The notes below the pieces were generated by a model, which had not been told where the DNA came from, ran no database searches, and worked only from the letters and a program-made list of their open reading frames with translations. Both the position numbers and the translations under genes were made by a program. DNA of 64,000 bases, taken from the NCBI GenBank assembly GCA_965247705.1, contig CBDFHV010000060.1, positions 9,444 through 73,443 of the forward strand. Direction: 5' to 3'. The stretch comes from CBDFHV01 sp965247705. Lineage in GTDB: Bacteria; Pseudomonadota; Alphaproteobacteria; Rhodospirillales; CAMCUA01. This document shows, in pieces, positions 23,958 to 32,427 of the stretch (positions within the stretch are counted from its first letter, which is position 1; each line of letters starts with the position of its first letter).

Positions 23958-24446
23958 TTACCGTCTCAGCACATATGAGGGATGTCGCCGGATCAACAGG
24001 GTCGCGTGCTCGCCCTCGGTGACCACGTCGCCGGCCTGGTTGATCAGCAGCACCTGTTCGGTGACCACGCCCCGGTCCGGCTTGCGGCTTTCGCGCTTGT
24101 GGGTGAAGGTCATGTGCACGTGCACCGTGTCACCGGGGAAGAGCGGTTTCTTGAACCGCACGCGATCCCATCCCAGGGACGCCACCGAGGTCGTCTCGTA
24201 GAGCTTGAGCTTGGTCTTCAGGCCCTCCATCAGGGACAACCCGTAGAGCCCGTGGGCGATGGTGCGGCCGAACTGGGTGTTGGCGCAGAAGGCGGGATCG
24301 GTGTGCAGGGGGTGATCGTCCAGGGTCACCCGCGCGAAGCCGTCGATGTCTCCCTGGGTCACCGTGTGGGACGGTGTTTCGATGACCGCGCCAACCTCCG
24401 CGTCCTCGTAGTAGAGGTCGCGCAGCGTCTCAATGTCCGATGGCAT
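23958..24446 (-). CDS. MaoC-family dehydratase
   Basis: A 162-residue hot-dog hydratase. The core TLDDHPLHTDPAFCA...FGRTIAHGLYG keeps the catalytic Asp and His, and DTVHVHMTFTHKRESRKPDRG is the usual second half. The stop codon is at the very edge of the IS481 element, so the last few residues may have been altered by the insertion. It overlaps the deacetylase gene by 17 bases and is probably translated with it. Expected role: hydration of an enoyl-CoA or a related beta-hydroxyacid dehydration such as mesaconyl-type chemistry. Confidence 0.85.
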   Translation of the reverse strand: MPSDIETLRDLYYEDAEVGAVIETPSHTVTQGDIDGFARVTLDDHPLHTDPAFCANTQFGRTIAHGLYGLSLMEGLKTKLKLYETTSVASLGWDRVRFKKPLFPGDTVHVHMTFTHKRESRKPDRGVVTEQVLLINQAGDVVTEGEHATLLIRRHPSYVLRR

Positions 24447-25302
24447 TCCGATACCACTCCAAGATTTGCTCGTTGGTCCAAAACAGCACGCCGTCCCGCG
24501 CCGCCAGTTCCTCGAAGATCCGCTCGAACGGGCGGATGCGGTGGGGCACGCCGCTGATGTAGGGATGGACGCAGATCGCCATCACCCGGGCCGAATGTGC
24601 GCCCTCCGCGTACAGGCGCTCGAACTGGGCCATGGTGCGCTCGTAGACCACCCGGGCCTCGTGGTTCTGCAGGGCGATGATGGCGACGTCGTTGAGTTCA
24701 ACGCTGTAGGGCAGCACCACCAGGGGCGTCGCCCGGGTCTTCATCATGCAGGGCTGGTCGTCGATCACCCAGTCGCAGATGTATTCGAACCCCGCCTCGG
24801 CCAGCAGGTCGGGGGTGTCCTCGGTCTCGGCCAGGCCCGGGCCCAGCCAGCCCCGGGGGGCTTTGCCGGTAAACGCGCGGATGGTGTCCACGGACTGGCG
24901 AATGACCGCCGCCGGGTCGTCGACGGCCGTCATCGCTTTCTGCTTGAAGCCGTGGCCCATGAATTCCCAGCCGGCGTCGCGGATCGCCTCGGCGATGCGC
25001 GGGTATTCGATGCAGACCGACGCGTTGATGGAGGCGGTGACGCCGATCTCATGGCGGTCGAGGATCGCCTTCATGCGCCAGAAACCCACCCGCATGCCGT
25101 ATTCGTGCCAAGCCCAGTTGGGGACGTCGGGAATGGCCGGCGCCCCGGCGGGGGTGGTCATCACCTGGCGCGGCATGGGGCCGGCGAAGTCCCAATGCTC
25201 CAGATTGACCACGGTGGAGACCACGACCCGGGCGTCCCCGGGCAGGCGCAGGGACGGCCGGTCGACGATGGCCGAATAGTCGAAGCGGTCCCGGGGGTCC
25301 AT
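24430..25302 (-). CDS. Polysaccharide deacetylase-fold hydrolase (PuuE allantoinase-like)
   Basis: A 290-residue NodB-homology protein. HDL-type deacetylases acting on sugars differ from this subgroup, which has NWAWHEYGMRVGFWRMKAIL, SVCIEYPRIAEAIRDAGWEF, MGHGFKQKAM and HPYISGVPHRIRPFE, the arrangement of PuuE-type allantoinases and related cyclic-amide hydrolases. That fits the hydantoin theme nearby, since allantoin is a hydantoin. I use the ATG at 25302 (AGGAAA just before it), 4 bases after the transaminase stop; an upstream start at 25329 would overlap that gene. Exact substrate unproven. Confidence 0.8.
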   Translation of the reverse strand: MDPRDRFDYSAIVDRPSLRLPGDARVVVSTVVNLEHWDFAGPMPRQVMTTPAGAPAIPDVPNWAWHEYGMRVGFWRMKAILDRHEIGVTASINASVCIEYPRIAEAIRDAGWEFMGHGFKQKAMTAVDDPAAVIRQSVDTIRAFTGKAPRGWLGPGLAETEDTPDLLAEAGFEYICDWVIDDQPCMMKTRATPLVVLPYSVELNDVAIIALQNHEARVVYERTMAQFERLYAEGAHSARVMAICVHPYISGVPHRIRPFERIFEELAARDGVLFWTNEQILEWYRNAIGH

Positions 25303-25306
25303 TTTC

Positions 25307-26167
25307 CTAGCTCGCCCCCTCTCCCGCAATATAGGTGCGATAGATTTCCGCCAGGGCGGTGGTGACGGAACCGGCGCGGCCGTTGCCGATGGACGTATCG
25401 TCGATGCGGGTCACCGGCACCAGATAGACCGATGCGTTGGTGAGGAAGGCTTCCACCGCCTCCTTGGCCTCGTCGACGGTGAACGGCCGCTCGACAAAGG
25501 CCATCCCCAGGCGTTCGGCCAGGCGCTTCATGGTCATTCGCGTGATGCCCTTCAGGATGTCGTGGCTGACGGGCCGGGTGATCAATTCCTTGTCCTTGGT
25601 GACGATGAAGGCGTTGGAGGCGGTGCCTTCGGTGACCAGGCCCTCCGGGTCCACCATCCAGGCGTCGAACACCCCCGCGTCCACCGCCTGCTGCTTGGCC
25701 AGCACGTTGGGCAGCAGCATGGTGGTCTTGATGTCCCGCCTCTCCCAGCGAATATCGGGAACGGTGATGACGCCCACGCCGTCGCCCAGCTTGTCGGGCT
25801 CTAGGGGCGGAATACGCTTGGCGAACATAAAGAGCGTCGGCTTCGGCGCCTTGGGAAAAGCCGCGTCCCGCGGCGCCACGCCCCGGGTTACCTGCAGGTA
25901 GATCAGGCCATGGTGGATGCGGTTGCGGCGGATGATCTCGCGCATGACGACGCGGAAGGCGCTACGCGGCCGGGGCCAGGTCATGCGGACCTCGGTCAGG
26001 GATCGGTCCAGCCGGTCCAGGTGCGGTTCCTCGTCCACCGGACGGCCGGCGTGGACCAGGATCACCTCGTAGACCGAATCCCCGAACTGCAATCCTCGGT
26101 CCCAAACGTTGACCCCGGCTTCGCGGACCGGAAGGTACTGGCCATCCACGTAGGCGATGCGGGACAT
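25307..26167 (-). CDS. dat: D-amino-acid transaminase-like class IV aminotransferase
   Basis: A 286-residue fold-type IV PLP enzyme. K147 (RWERRDIKTTMLLPN) is the Schiff-base lysine, close to Lys145 of the Bacillus enzyme; LVTEGTASNAFIV binds the cofactor phosphate. The N-terminal YVDGQYLPVREAGVNVWDRG and the absence of branched-chain hallmarks favour a D-amino-acid transaminase over IlvE. It would convert D-amino acids to 2-oxo acids. First gene of a three-gene minus-strand set with the deacetylase and MaoC genes; divergent, 104 bases away, from the fused oxidoreductase. Confidence 0.87.
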   Translation of the reverse strand: MSRIAYVDGQYLPVREAGVNVWDRGLQFGDSVYEVILVHAGRPVDEEPHLDRLDRSLTEVRMTWPRPRSAFRVVMREIIRRNRIHHGLIYLQVTRGVAPRDAAFPKAPKPTLFMFAKRIPPLEPDKLGDGVGVITVPDIRWERRDIKTTMLLPNVLAKQQAVDAGVFDAWMVDPEGLVTEGTASNAFIVTKDKELITRPVSHDILKGITRMTMKRLAERLGMAFVERPFTVDEAKEAVEAFLTNASVYLVPVTRIDDTSIGNGRAGSVTTALAEIYRTYIAGEGAS

Positions 26168-26271
26168 TGCCGTGTTCTCCGTAGGATTTTGGACACGGGG
26201 ACCGACGACGCGGTTGCGCGGCGCGCCCGATCACGATAACCGGGCAGTCGATTTGGTCAAGGTGGCCTTGC

Positions 26272-29271
26272 ATGGCACAGCCCGATTCCCTTCCCGGCCG
26301 TCTGCGCACGCCCGGCATCGTCCACTCGAGCATACCCGTCTCGATCGACTTCGACGGCGCGGCGGTGCCGGCCATGGAAGGCGAAACCGTGGCCGCCGCC
26401 CTCACCGCGGCGGGGATCACCGCCCTGCGGCATGCCCGCGACGGCACCGCGCGGGGGGTCTTTTGCGGCATGGGCGTGTGCTTCGAGTGCCTGGTGAGCG
26501 TCGATGGCCGCCCGTCCCAGCGGGCCTGCATGACCAAGGTGCGAGACGGCATGCGAATCGCCGCCCATCGGGACGACGCCCCATCCCCCGACCCGGACGC
26601 GCCACCCCTTGGCGAGCCGCCGGCGGCCGGATTTCCGGAGCAGGATCGGGACCTCTTAATCATTGGCGCCGGACCGGCCGGGTTGGCGGCGGCGGAGGCG
26701 GCCGCCGATGCGGGGGTGACCGCCACCCTCCTCGACGAGCGCCCCGAGCCGGGCGGCCAGTACTTCAAGCAACTGGCGCCGAGCCACCTGTTCGAGGCCC
26801 CGGGCGCCCGCGACAAGCAGTTCGCGGCCGGCGCGGCGCTGATCGAGCGGGTACGGGCGGCGGGAGCGGAGATCGTCAGCGAGGCCACCGTGTGGAGCGC
26901 TTTCGCCCCCGGGCGCGGCGCCCGCGACGGCATGGCGGCGGAGGTCAACGTGCTGGTGGCCGGCGAAGCCCGCCGTTACCACGCCCGTCAACTGATCGTC
27001 GCCACGGGAGCCTACGAGAGGCCCCACCCGGTTCCCGGCTGGACCCTGCCCGGCGTGATGACCACCGGCGCCGCCCAGACCCTGGCCCGGGCCTATCGGG
27101 TGGCGCCCGGATCCCGGGTGCTGCTGGCCGGCAACGGCCCCTTGAACCTGCAGGTCGCCTGCGAACTAGTGGCCGGCGGCGGCGCGGTGGCGGCGGTGGC
27201 GGAAGCGGCCGCCCCGGGACCCAACCGCATTGGCGCGCTTCTGTCCGGGCTTCGGCAATCGCCGGACCTGATGTGGGACGGCCTCAAGTACCTCGCCTAT
27301 CTGAAGCGCCGCCGGGTGCCCGTTCTCAACCGCCATGTTCTCGTTCGGGTCGAGGGCGATGGGCGTGCCCGTCGGGCCGTTGTCGCCGCCATCGACGGCG
27401 ACGGCCGCATAGTGGCGGGAAGCGAGCGTACCTTCGACGTGGGCGCGGTCTGCATGGGCTATGGGTTCCATCCGTCGACGGAGCTGACCCGCCTATTGGG
27501 GTGCGAGCACCGCTGGGACGAGACCACGGGCGCCACGGCCGTGACCCGGGACGACGCGGGCGCGACCAGCCTGCCGGGCATCTTCGCCGTCGGCGACGGG
27601 GGCGGCATCGGCGGCTCGCGGGTGGCCCTTGCCCAGGGCACCCTCGGCGGCCTCGCGGCGGCGCGAAATCTTGGGGCGACCGTGCCGTCGGCGCGGAACG
27701 AGGCACTCCGGCGGGGCCGGAACGATCTGGACCGGGCCCGGCGGTTCCAGGACGCCCTGTGGCGGCTCTACGCCGCGCCCCGGGACTTTCCCGACCTGAT
27801 CGACGATGGGGTCATGGTCTGCCGCTGCGAGTCGGTGGCGGCGGGCAGCCTGCGATCCCGCATCGCCGAGGGCGCCGACGAGTCCGGAAGCCTCAAGCGC
27901 CTCACCAGGGTGGGCATGGGGCGATGCCAGGGCCGCTATTGCGGACCGCGGGTGGCCCGCCTTTGCGCCCAGTCCCGGGGCGCGCCGCCGGACCCGTTTC
28001 AACTGTTCGCGCCCCGTTTCCCGATAAAGCCGGTACCCGCTATCGCGCTGATTCACCAAAAACCCGAATGGAGTCACGTTGCCCAGGGCGACGCCCCGCC
28101 CGCGCCCCGGCCCCGCTCCCCCCGAGCGGAGCCTGTCGTGGAAGCCGACGTGGCCATCATCGGCGCCGGCATCATCGGCATCTGCACCGCCTATGAGCTG
28201 GCTCGCGACGGGGTGGACGTGGCGCTGATCGAGCGGGATCAGCCGAATGCCCATGCCTCGGGCAACAACGCGGGCTCCATGCACGTGCAACTTCTGGCCT
28301 ACGACTTCGGCGACCTGTCGGACGCCGGCGGCCTGCCCGCCGCCCAAACCCTGCCACTGCAGCGAGAATCCGCCCGCCTGTGGCCGCGATTGGCGGAGAC
28401 TCTGGGCGTCGACCTGGAAATCTCCCTGACCGGCGGCCTGATGGTGGCGGAAACCGAGGCGCAGATAGCCAAGCTGGCCGGCAAGGCGGAACTGGAAGCC
28501 CGCTTCGGGACGGCGGTAGAGGTGATCGGCCGCGACCAGCTACGGGACATGGCGCCGCATCTGTCGGAGCGCCTGGTGGGCGCCGCCTATTGTGCCGAGG
28601 AAGGGAAGATCAGCCCCCTGAAGGCCGGCCCGGCCGTGCTGTCCGCCGCCCAGGCCGCCGGCGCGCGCCTGTTCCGAGAAACCGAGGTCCTGGCCATCGA
28701 TCGTGACGGGCCCGCGTTCGTCATCCATACGGACCGGGGCCGCTTCCGCGCCGGCAAGGTGCTCAACGCCGCCGGCGGCTGGGCGGCACAGGTGGCCGCG
28801 ATGTTGGGCGTCGACCTGCCGGCCCGGTCCAATCCAATCCAGCTCGTCGTCACCGAATCCGCACCGCCCCTGGTGGATCACCTACTGGCCTACGCCGACC
28901 GGCACCTGACCATGAAGCAGGTGGCCGCCGGCAACCTGATCATCGGCGGCGCCTGGCCGTCAGCCTTGGACCCGGAGACCGCATGGCCCCGGGTGCTGCG
29001 CGACAGCGTCGAGGGCAACCTGTGGGTCGCCCACCGGGTGCTGCCGGCGCTCCGCACGCTGCACGTCATCCGCACCTGGTCGGCCGTGAACGTGCTGTCC
29101 GACGGCGCTCCCATCCTGGGTGAGGTGCCCGGCCAACCCGGCTTCTACACGGCGACTTCCGTCAACGGGCTGACCATGGGCCCGGTCCTGGGGCGCCTCA
29201 ACGCCGATTTGCTGCGGACGGGCAAGACCGGCCGCGAGATGACGCCCTACCTGCTCGACCGGTTCGGGTAG
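26272..29271 (+). CDS. Single-chain [2Fe-2S]/FAD amine or hydroxyproline dehydrogenase (HcnA-HcnB-HcnC type fusion)
   Basis: A 999-residue cytoplasmic protein joining what are usually three subunits. Residues 20-100: plant-type ferredoxin domain with C65, C70, C73 and C86. Residues 127-480: pyridine-nucleotide oxidoreductase domain (IIGAGPAGLAAAEAA at 130-144; GIFAVGDGGGIGG). Residues 510-565: BFD-like [2Fe-2S] domain with C517, C519, C552 and C557. Residues 600-623: Pro/Ala/Arg linker. Residues 624-999: DAO-fold FAD domain (VAIIGAGIIGICTAYELA). Separate versions occur in hydrogen cyanide synthase, octopine/nopaline oxidase and D-hydroxyproline dehydrogenase. The fusion likely oxidises a D-amino or imino acid and passes electrons internally to a quinone or other carrier. 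Confidence 0.88.
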   Translation: MAQPDSLPGRLRTPGIVHSSIPVSIDFDGAAVPAMEGETVAAALTAAGITALRHARDGTARGVFCGMGVCFECLVSVDGRPSQRACMTKVRDGMRIAAHRDDAPSPDPDAPPLGEPPAAGFPEQDRDLLIIGAGPAGLAAAEAAADAGVTATLLDERPEPGGQYFKQLAPSHLFEAPGARDKQFAAGAALIERVRAAGAEIVSEATVWSAFAPGRGARDGMAAEVNVLVAGEARRYHARQLIVATGAYERPHPVPGWTLPGVMTTGAAQTLARAYRVAPGSRVLLAGNGPLNLQVACELVAGGGAVAAVAEAAAPGPNRIGALLSGLRQSPDLMWDGLKYLAYLKRRRVPVLNRHVLVRVEGDGRARRAVVAAIDGDGRIVAGSERTFDVGAVCMGYGFHPSTELTRLLGCEHRWDETTGATAVTRDDAGATSLPGIFAVGDGGGIGGSRVALAQGTLGGLAAARNLGATVPSARNEALRRGRNDLDRARRFQDALWRLYAAPRDFPDLIDDGVMVCRCESVAAGSLRSRIAEGADESGSLKRLTRVGMGRCQGRYCGPRVARLCAQSRGAPPDPFQLFAPRFPIKPVPAIALIHQKPEWSHVAQGDAPPAPRPRSPRAEPVVEADVAIIGAGIIGICTAYELARDGVDVALIERDQPNAHASGNNAGSMHVQLLAYDFGDLSDAGGLPAAQTLPLQRESARLWPRLAETLGVDLEISLTGGLMVAETEAQIAKLAGKAELEARFGTAVEVIGRDQLRDMAPHLSERLVGAAYCAEEGKISPLKAGPAVLSAAQAAGARLFRETEVLAIDRDGPAFVIHTDRGRFRAGKVLNAAGGWAAQVAAMLGVDLPARSNPIQLVVTESAPPLVDHLLAYADRHLTMKQVAAGNLIIGGAWPSALDPETAWPRVLRDSVEGNLWVAHRVLPALRTLHVIRTWSAVNVLSDGAPILGEVPGQPGFYTATSVNGLTMGPVLGRLNADLLRTGKTGREMTPYLLDRFG

Positions 29272-29280
29272 CTGGTTCTG

Positions 29281-29326
29281 TTGACAATCCACGTGAAAGA
29301 AATGTAGATTTTACTTTCACGTGGAT
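29281..29326 (+). promoter_or_regulatory. Promoter with overlapping operator palindrome of the RES-Xre module
   Basis: TTGACA (29281-29286) and TAGATT (29305-29310) are 18 bases apart, a good sigma-70 promoter. The inverted repeat ATCCACGTGAAAG (29287-29299) and CTTTCACGTGGAT (29314-29326), 13 of 13 matching, embraces the minus-10 box. Antitoxin binding here would block RNA polymerase, giving autorepression. The antitoxin ATG follows 8 bases later. Confidence 0.75.
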
Positions 29327-29334
29327 GTTTCGTC

Positions 29335-29712
29335 ATGTTTCAATTCAATCAATCCGTTGCTCCCGACGAGGGCACGGTTCTCACCAAGGCTGCTCTCAAC
29401 GGGGCCCGTCTCCTCGGCCTGTCCAACAAGGCACTGGGTATGGTGATTGGCGTTTCGGAAGCGACCGCGTCGCGCATGCGATCCGGCACCCACGTCCTGT
29501 CCCGCGGCGGCAAGCCCTTCGAGTTGGCGATCCTATTCGTCCGTCTGTTCCGTTCCCTCGATGCGTTGTCCGGAGGCGAGGGGGAGGTGGCCCGATCCTG
29601 GCTCAATTCCGACAACACGGCACTCGGCGCAAGACCCATCGAAATGATCGCGACCGTCTCTGGCCTCGTCGATGTCATTGCCTACCTGGACGCCCGACGC
29701 GCTGTCGTATGA
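29335..29712 (+). CDS. Xre/MbcA/ParS-type antitoxin (DUF2384 toxin-binding domain)
   Basis: A 125-residue protein. The N-terminal part (ALNGARLLGLSNKALGMVIGV...ATASRMRSG) is the Xre-like DNA-binding region; the C-terminal part (WLNSDNTALGARPIEMIATVSGLVDVIAYLDARR, residues about 85-123) is the DUF2384 domain that grips the RES toxin. It is preceded by a palindromic promoter it probably represses and overlaps the toxin gene by 41 bases. It neutralises the downstream NAD-consuming toxin. Confidence 0.9.
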   Translation: MFQFNQSVAPDEGTVLTKAALNGARLLGLSNKALGMVIGVSEATASRMRSGTHVLSRGGKPFELAILFVRLFRSLDALSGGEGEVARSWLNSDNTALGARPIEMIATVSGLVDVIAYLDARRAVV

Positions 29713-30439
29713 CGCCTGGCCCCTGTCGGGGGACTGCTGGCGCCTGTCCGAAGCCCGGCACCGGATCTCGACCCTCAAGCTGGTCGATACCTTGGCGGAA
29801 CTGGACTTGCTGGAATCCCTCATGGAGGAGAGCAAGCCGATCATGCCGCCGGAGTGCCGACACCTACACTATCTTCTCGCCGCCCCCTTTCGCTATGGCG
29901 CCGCCTATCCCACAGGTTCGCGTTTTCGTCGGGCGGGCCGGAGTCCCGGCGTCTTCTATGCCGCCGAAACGGTGCAAACGGCGGTGGCCGAGGCCGCCTT
30001 TCATCGCTTGCTGTTTTTCGCCGAGTCCCCGGATACGCCGTGGCCTCAAGACGCCATCGAGTTCACCGCTTTCGCCGCATCCATCCGTACGCGGCGATCC
30101 CTCGATCTCACGTCGCCGCCTTTCCGTGGACAACAAGGCCATTGGACTCACCCCACGGACTACGCCGCCTGTCAGACCATGGCCGACATGGCCAGAGATG
30201 CCCGCATTGACGCGATACGCTATCGCTCGGTGCGGGACCCGGAGGGTGGTGTCAATCTGGCGGTACTGACCTGCCGTGCGTTCGCGGCGAGCGAACCCAT
30301 ACAACTCCAAACCTGGCATCTTCGGTTCGGGTCGGGGGGTGTCCAAGCCCTGGCTGCGTTCCCGCCTCTCGGCTTGGACTATGGACGGGCGGATTTTGGC
30401 AGGGACCCCCGCATCGCGACCATGAACTGGGATCGGTAA
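29672..30439 (+). CDS. RES-domain NAD-degrading toxin
   Basis: A 255-residue protein. The RES pattern is visible: conserved Arg in FRYGAAYPTGSRFRRAG, Glu in QTAVAEAAFHRLL and Ser in DAIRYRSVRDPEGG. RES toxins such as MbcT and Res deplete NAD+ when the antitoxin is lost. The ATG at 29672 lies inside the antitoxin gene, a 41-base overlap that ties toxin to antitoxin translation. Both genes look intact, so this module, unlike the mazEF pair, should be functional. Convergent with the racemase gene 24 bases away. Confidence 0.88.
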   Translation: MSLPTWTPDALSYDAWPLSGDCWRLSEARHRISTLKLVDTLAELDLLESLMEESKPIMPPECRHLHYLLAAPFRYGAAYPTGSRFRRAGRSPGVFYAAETVQTAVAEAAFHRLLFFAESPDTPWPQDAIEFTAFAASIRTRRSLDLTSPPFRGQQGHWTHPTDYAACQTMADMARDARIDAIRYRSVRDPEGGVNLAVLTCRAFAASEPIQLQTWHLRFGSGGVQALAAFPPLGLDYGRADFGRDPRIATMNWDR

Positions 30440-30462
30440 CGCGCGTGGTGGGGCGTGACGCC

Positions 30463-31257
30463 CTATTCCGCAGCCTCTCGCTTCGGTCCCGGCGTGGCGC
30501 GGCCGCCGATGGGAACGGGGCTGTCGAACAAGCCCCACTCGGCGATCTCGGCCTCCGGCGGTGCCTCGCTGCCCCAGCGGCGGCTGGGATACCAGTGGAC
30601 GCGGCGGGCACAGTCGGCGAGGAATTCGGCGTACTTGAAGGCCGCCTGCAAGGCATCGATCACCGGCACCTTCAGTTCCTGCTGCATCACCTCGTTGAAG
30701 CCGTACATGGCGCCGCAGCCGAGGATCAGGGCTTCGGCCCCGTCCTCCTCGACGCAGCGGCGGCCGAGCGCCATCAGGCGGTCCTGGGTTTGCTGGTGGG
30801 ACTGGAAGTCGTGGACCCCCAGTTCCAGGTCGCGCATGGACATCAACGCGTGGCCGTGCCCGTAAAGAAGCACGTTCTCCCGCATCTTGGGGATCCACTT
30901 GCGGCGCCCGACGATGACCGAGAAGGTGTTGGCCAGGTTGGCGGCGATGCTGGTCGCCGCCTGGCAGGGGCCGGTGACGATGGTGCGGCCGGAGATTTCC
31001 CGGGCCTCGCGGAGGCCCAGATCGTAAAAACAAGTGATCACGATCCCGTCGAACTTGTCGGCCGCATCGCGGACGATGCGCACCACGTCGGCCACGTTGA
31101 GGGCCTCGTAGGCGTGGTATTCCACGTGGGTGGGCCGGCCCTGGGGAAGACTGACGAACTCGATCTCGGTTTCCGGCATGGCCACGCTCGCCAGCAGGTC
31201 CGCCCGCTCCTGATTGTAGATGTCGGTGCCGATGGGGGTGATGCAGAGGATGCGCAT
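30463..31257 (-). CDS. Hydantoin racemase-like Asp/Glu racemase family protein
   Basis: A 264-residue racemase of the Asp/Glu/hydantoin superfamily. The two catalytic cysteines are C76 (GIVITCFYDLGL) and C181 (ALILGCGAMYGF), the same positions as in studied rhizobial hydantoin racemases. The N-terminus MRILCITPIGTDIYNQER is typical. It would interconvert D- and L-5-substituted hydantoins so that both enter the hydantoinase route. ATG at 31257 with AGGAGG 10 bases before; upstream in-frame sequence is repeat DNA. Same strand as the hydantoinase genes, 128 bases after the serine hydrolase. Confidence 0.88.
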   Translation of the reverse strand: MRILCITPIGTDIYNQERADLLASVAMPETEIEFVSLPQGRPTHVEYHAYEALNVADVVRIVRDAADKFDGIVITCFYDLGLREAREISGRTIVTGPCQAATSIAANLANTFSVIVGRRKWIPKMRENVLLYGHGHALMSMRDLELGVHDFQSHQQTQDRLMALGRRCVEEDGAEALILGCGAMYGFNEVMQQELKVPVIDALQAAFKYAEFLADCARRVHWYPSRRWGSEAPPEAEIAEWGLFDSPVPIGGRATPGPKREAAE

Positions 31258-31334
31258 GGCCGTGGCCTCCTGGTGGGATCGTTGCTTTGGCGCGAAGTCT
31301 AGCATATCCGCGGACGTCGTGGCGGGCGGAAGGC

Positions 31335-31400
31335 GGGCGGGTCTAAGACCCTCCCCTACGCACATCCTTTTCGTAGGGGCCGGTCTCAGACCGGCCCGCC
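31335..31400. repeat. Paired REP-like palindromic units
   Basis: Two inverted units, GGGCGGGTCTAAGACC with CTCCCCTACG and CGTAGGGGCCGGTCTCAGAC with CGGCCCGCC, face each other around an 11-base loop; their inner CCCCTACG/CGTAGGGG arms pair fully. The unit encodes the last codons and stop of the serine hydrolase. It lies between the serine hydrolase and racemase genes and may stabilise or separate the messages. Related units are at 1496-1520, 47142-47172 and 54832-54850. Confidence 0.6.
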
Positions 31401-32423
31401 GGCGGTGACCAGGCGATGAACGTCGAAGGCCAATGCCTCCACGTGGGCCCGGTAAACCGAGCTCGAGTCCTCGGCGTAGGAGTTGGTCTGCACGGCGATG
31501 GAAATGTCCGCCTCCGGGTCATGGCCGACGATGCCGACGAAGCCGGGAGTGGAACCCCGATAGCCGAACAGCCGCGCCCGGTCCTGACTGAACACCATCA
31601 GGCCGGGGCCATGATGGCTCATGGTGGAGCCGGGATAGGCGCCGGGGACCAGTTCGTCCCGCAGGCGGGCGCGCATGGCCGGTCCCAGCACGTCGCCGGC
31701 GACCAGGGCCCGCATCCATAAAGACAGGTCGGCCACGGTGGAGATCATGTCGCCGCCGGACCACAGGTAAAGCGGCGGCACCCGGGTGGTGACGTCCCGC
31801 GGCGTTCCCTGGGTATGGTCGTAGCCCTTGGTGAAGCGGGCCGGCGGCGGGCCGGACCATCCCGAGGGCATGGTGTCCACAAGCCCCAGGGGCTCCAGCA
31901 GCCGGCTCGTGATGAGGTCCGGGAGCTCCCGGCCGGTGACCGCTTCGGCGATCACCCCGAGGACCCGGGAGCCCACATTGGCGTAGTGCCACGGCCCGCC
32001 AGGCCCCGTAGGCGGCGTCGCCTTCCAGGCATCGTCGATATAGACCGACTTGTAGAGCGCGGCATCCGCCGGCGGATAGTCCTCCAGCCGGTAGAGGCTG
32101 TAGACGGGCAGACCCCCGGTCTGGTTCAGCACTTGATAGACGCTCACCACGTCGGCCACCGCCTTGCCGGGCAGCCAACGCTCGATCTTGGCCTCCAGGT
32201 CCAACCTGCCCGCCTCGGACAGTTGCAGGATGACCGCGGAGACGAAGGACTTGGTGACGCTGGCAATGCGGAATTGAGAATTGATGGTGACGGGTGTCCC
32301 CGCATCCCGGTCGGCAAGTCCGGCGGCCACGGCCTCATAGCCGTCGCCCCGGCGGACGCCGATGGCGCAGCCGACCATGCCCTCGGCGACGGCCCTGTCG
32401 GCGATGGACTGGAGGTCCGCCAC
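31386..32423 (-). CDS. Serine hydrolase (beta-lactamase/esterase class C fold)
   Basis: A 345-residue protein of the penicillin-binding-protein-like family. SVTK at 55-58 gives the nucleophile Ser and general-base Lys, YAN at 147-149 is the second motif, and HHGPG near residue 275 replaces the KTG triad. No signal peptide is seen, so a cytoplasmic esterase, amidase or D-aminopeptidase-like role is likely rather than cell-wall work. I start at the GTG at 32423, which lies 4 bases after the hydantoinase B stop, so the two are probably co-translated. Could act on an amide or ester made by the hydantoinase. Confidence 0.8.
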   Translation of the reverse strand: MADLQSIADRAVAEGMVGCAIGVRRGDGYEAVAAGLADRDAGTPVTINSQFRIASVTKSFVSAVILQLSEAGRLDLEAKIERWLPGKAVADVVSVYQVLNQTGGLPVYSLYRLEDYPPADAALYKSVYIDDAWKATPPTGPGGPWHYANVGSRVLGVIAEAVTGRELPDLITSRLLEPLGLVDTMPSGWSGPPPARFTKGYDHTQGTPRDVTTRVPPLYLWSGGDMISTVADLSLWMRALVAGDVLGPAMRARLRDELVPGAYPGSTMSHHGPGLMVFSQDRARLFGYRGSTPGFVGIVGHDPEADISIAVQTNSYAEDSSSVYRAHVEALAFDVHRLVTAGGPV

Positions 32424-32427
32424 GGAC

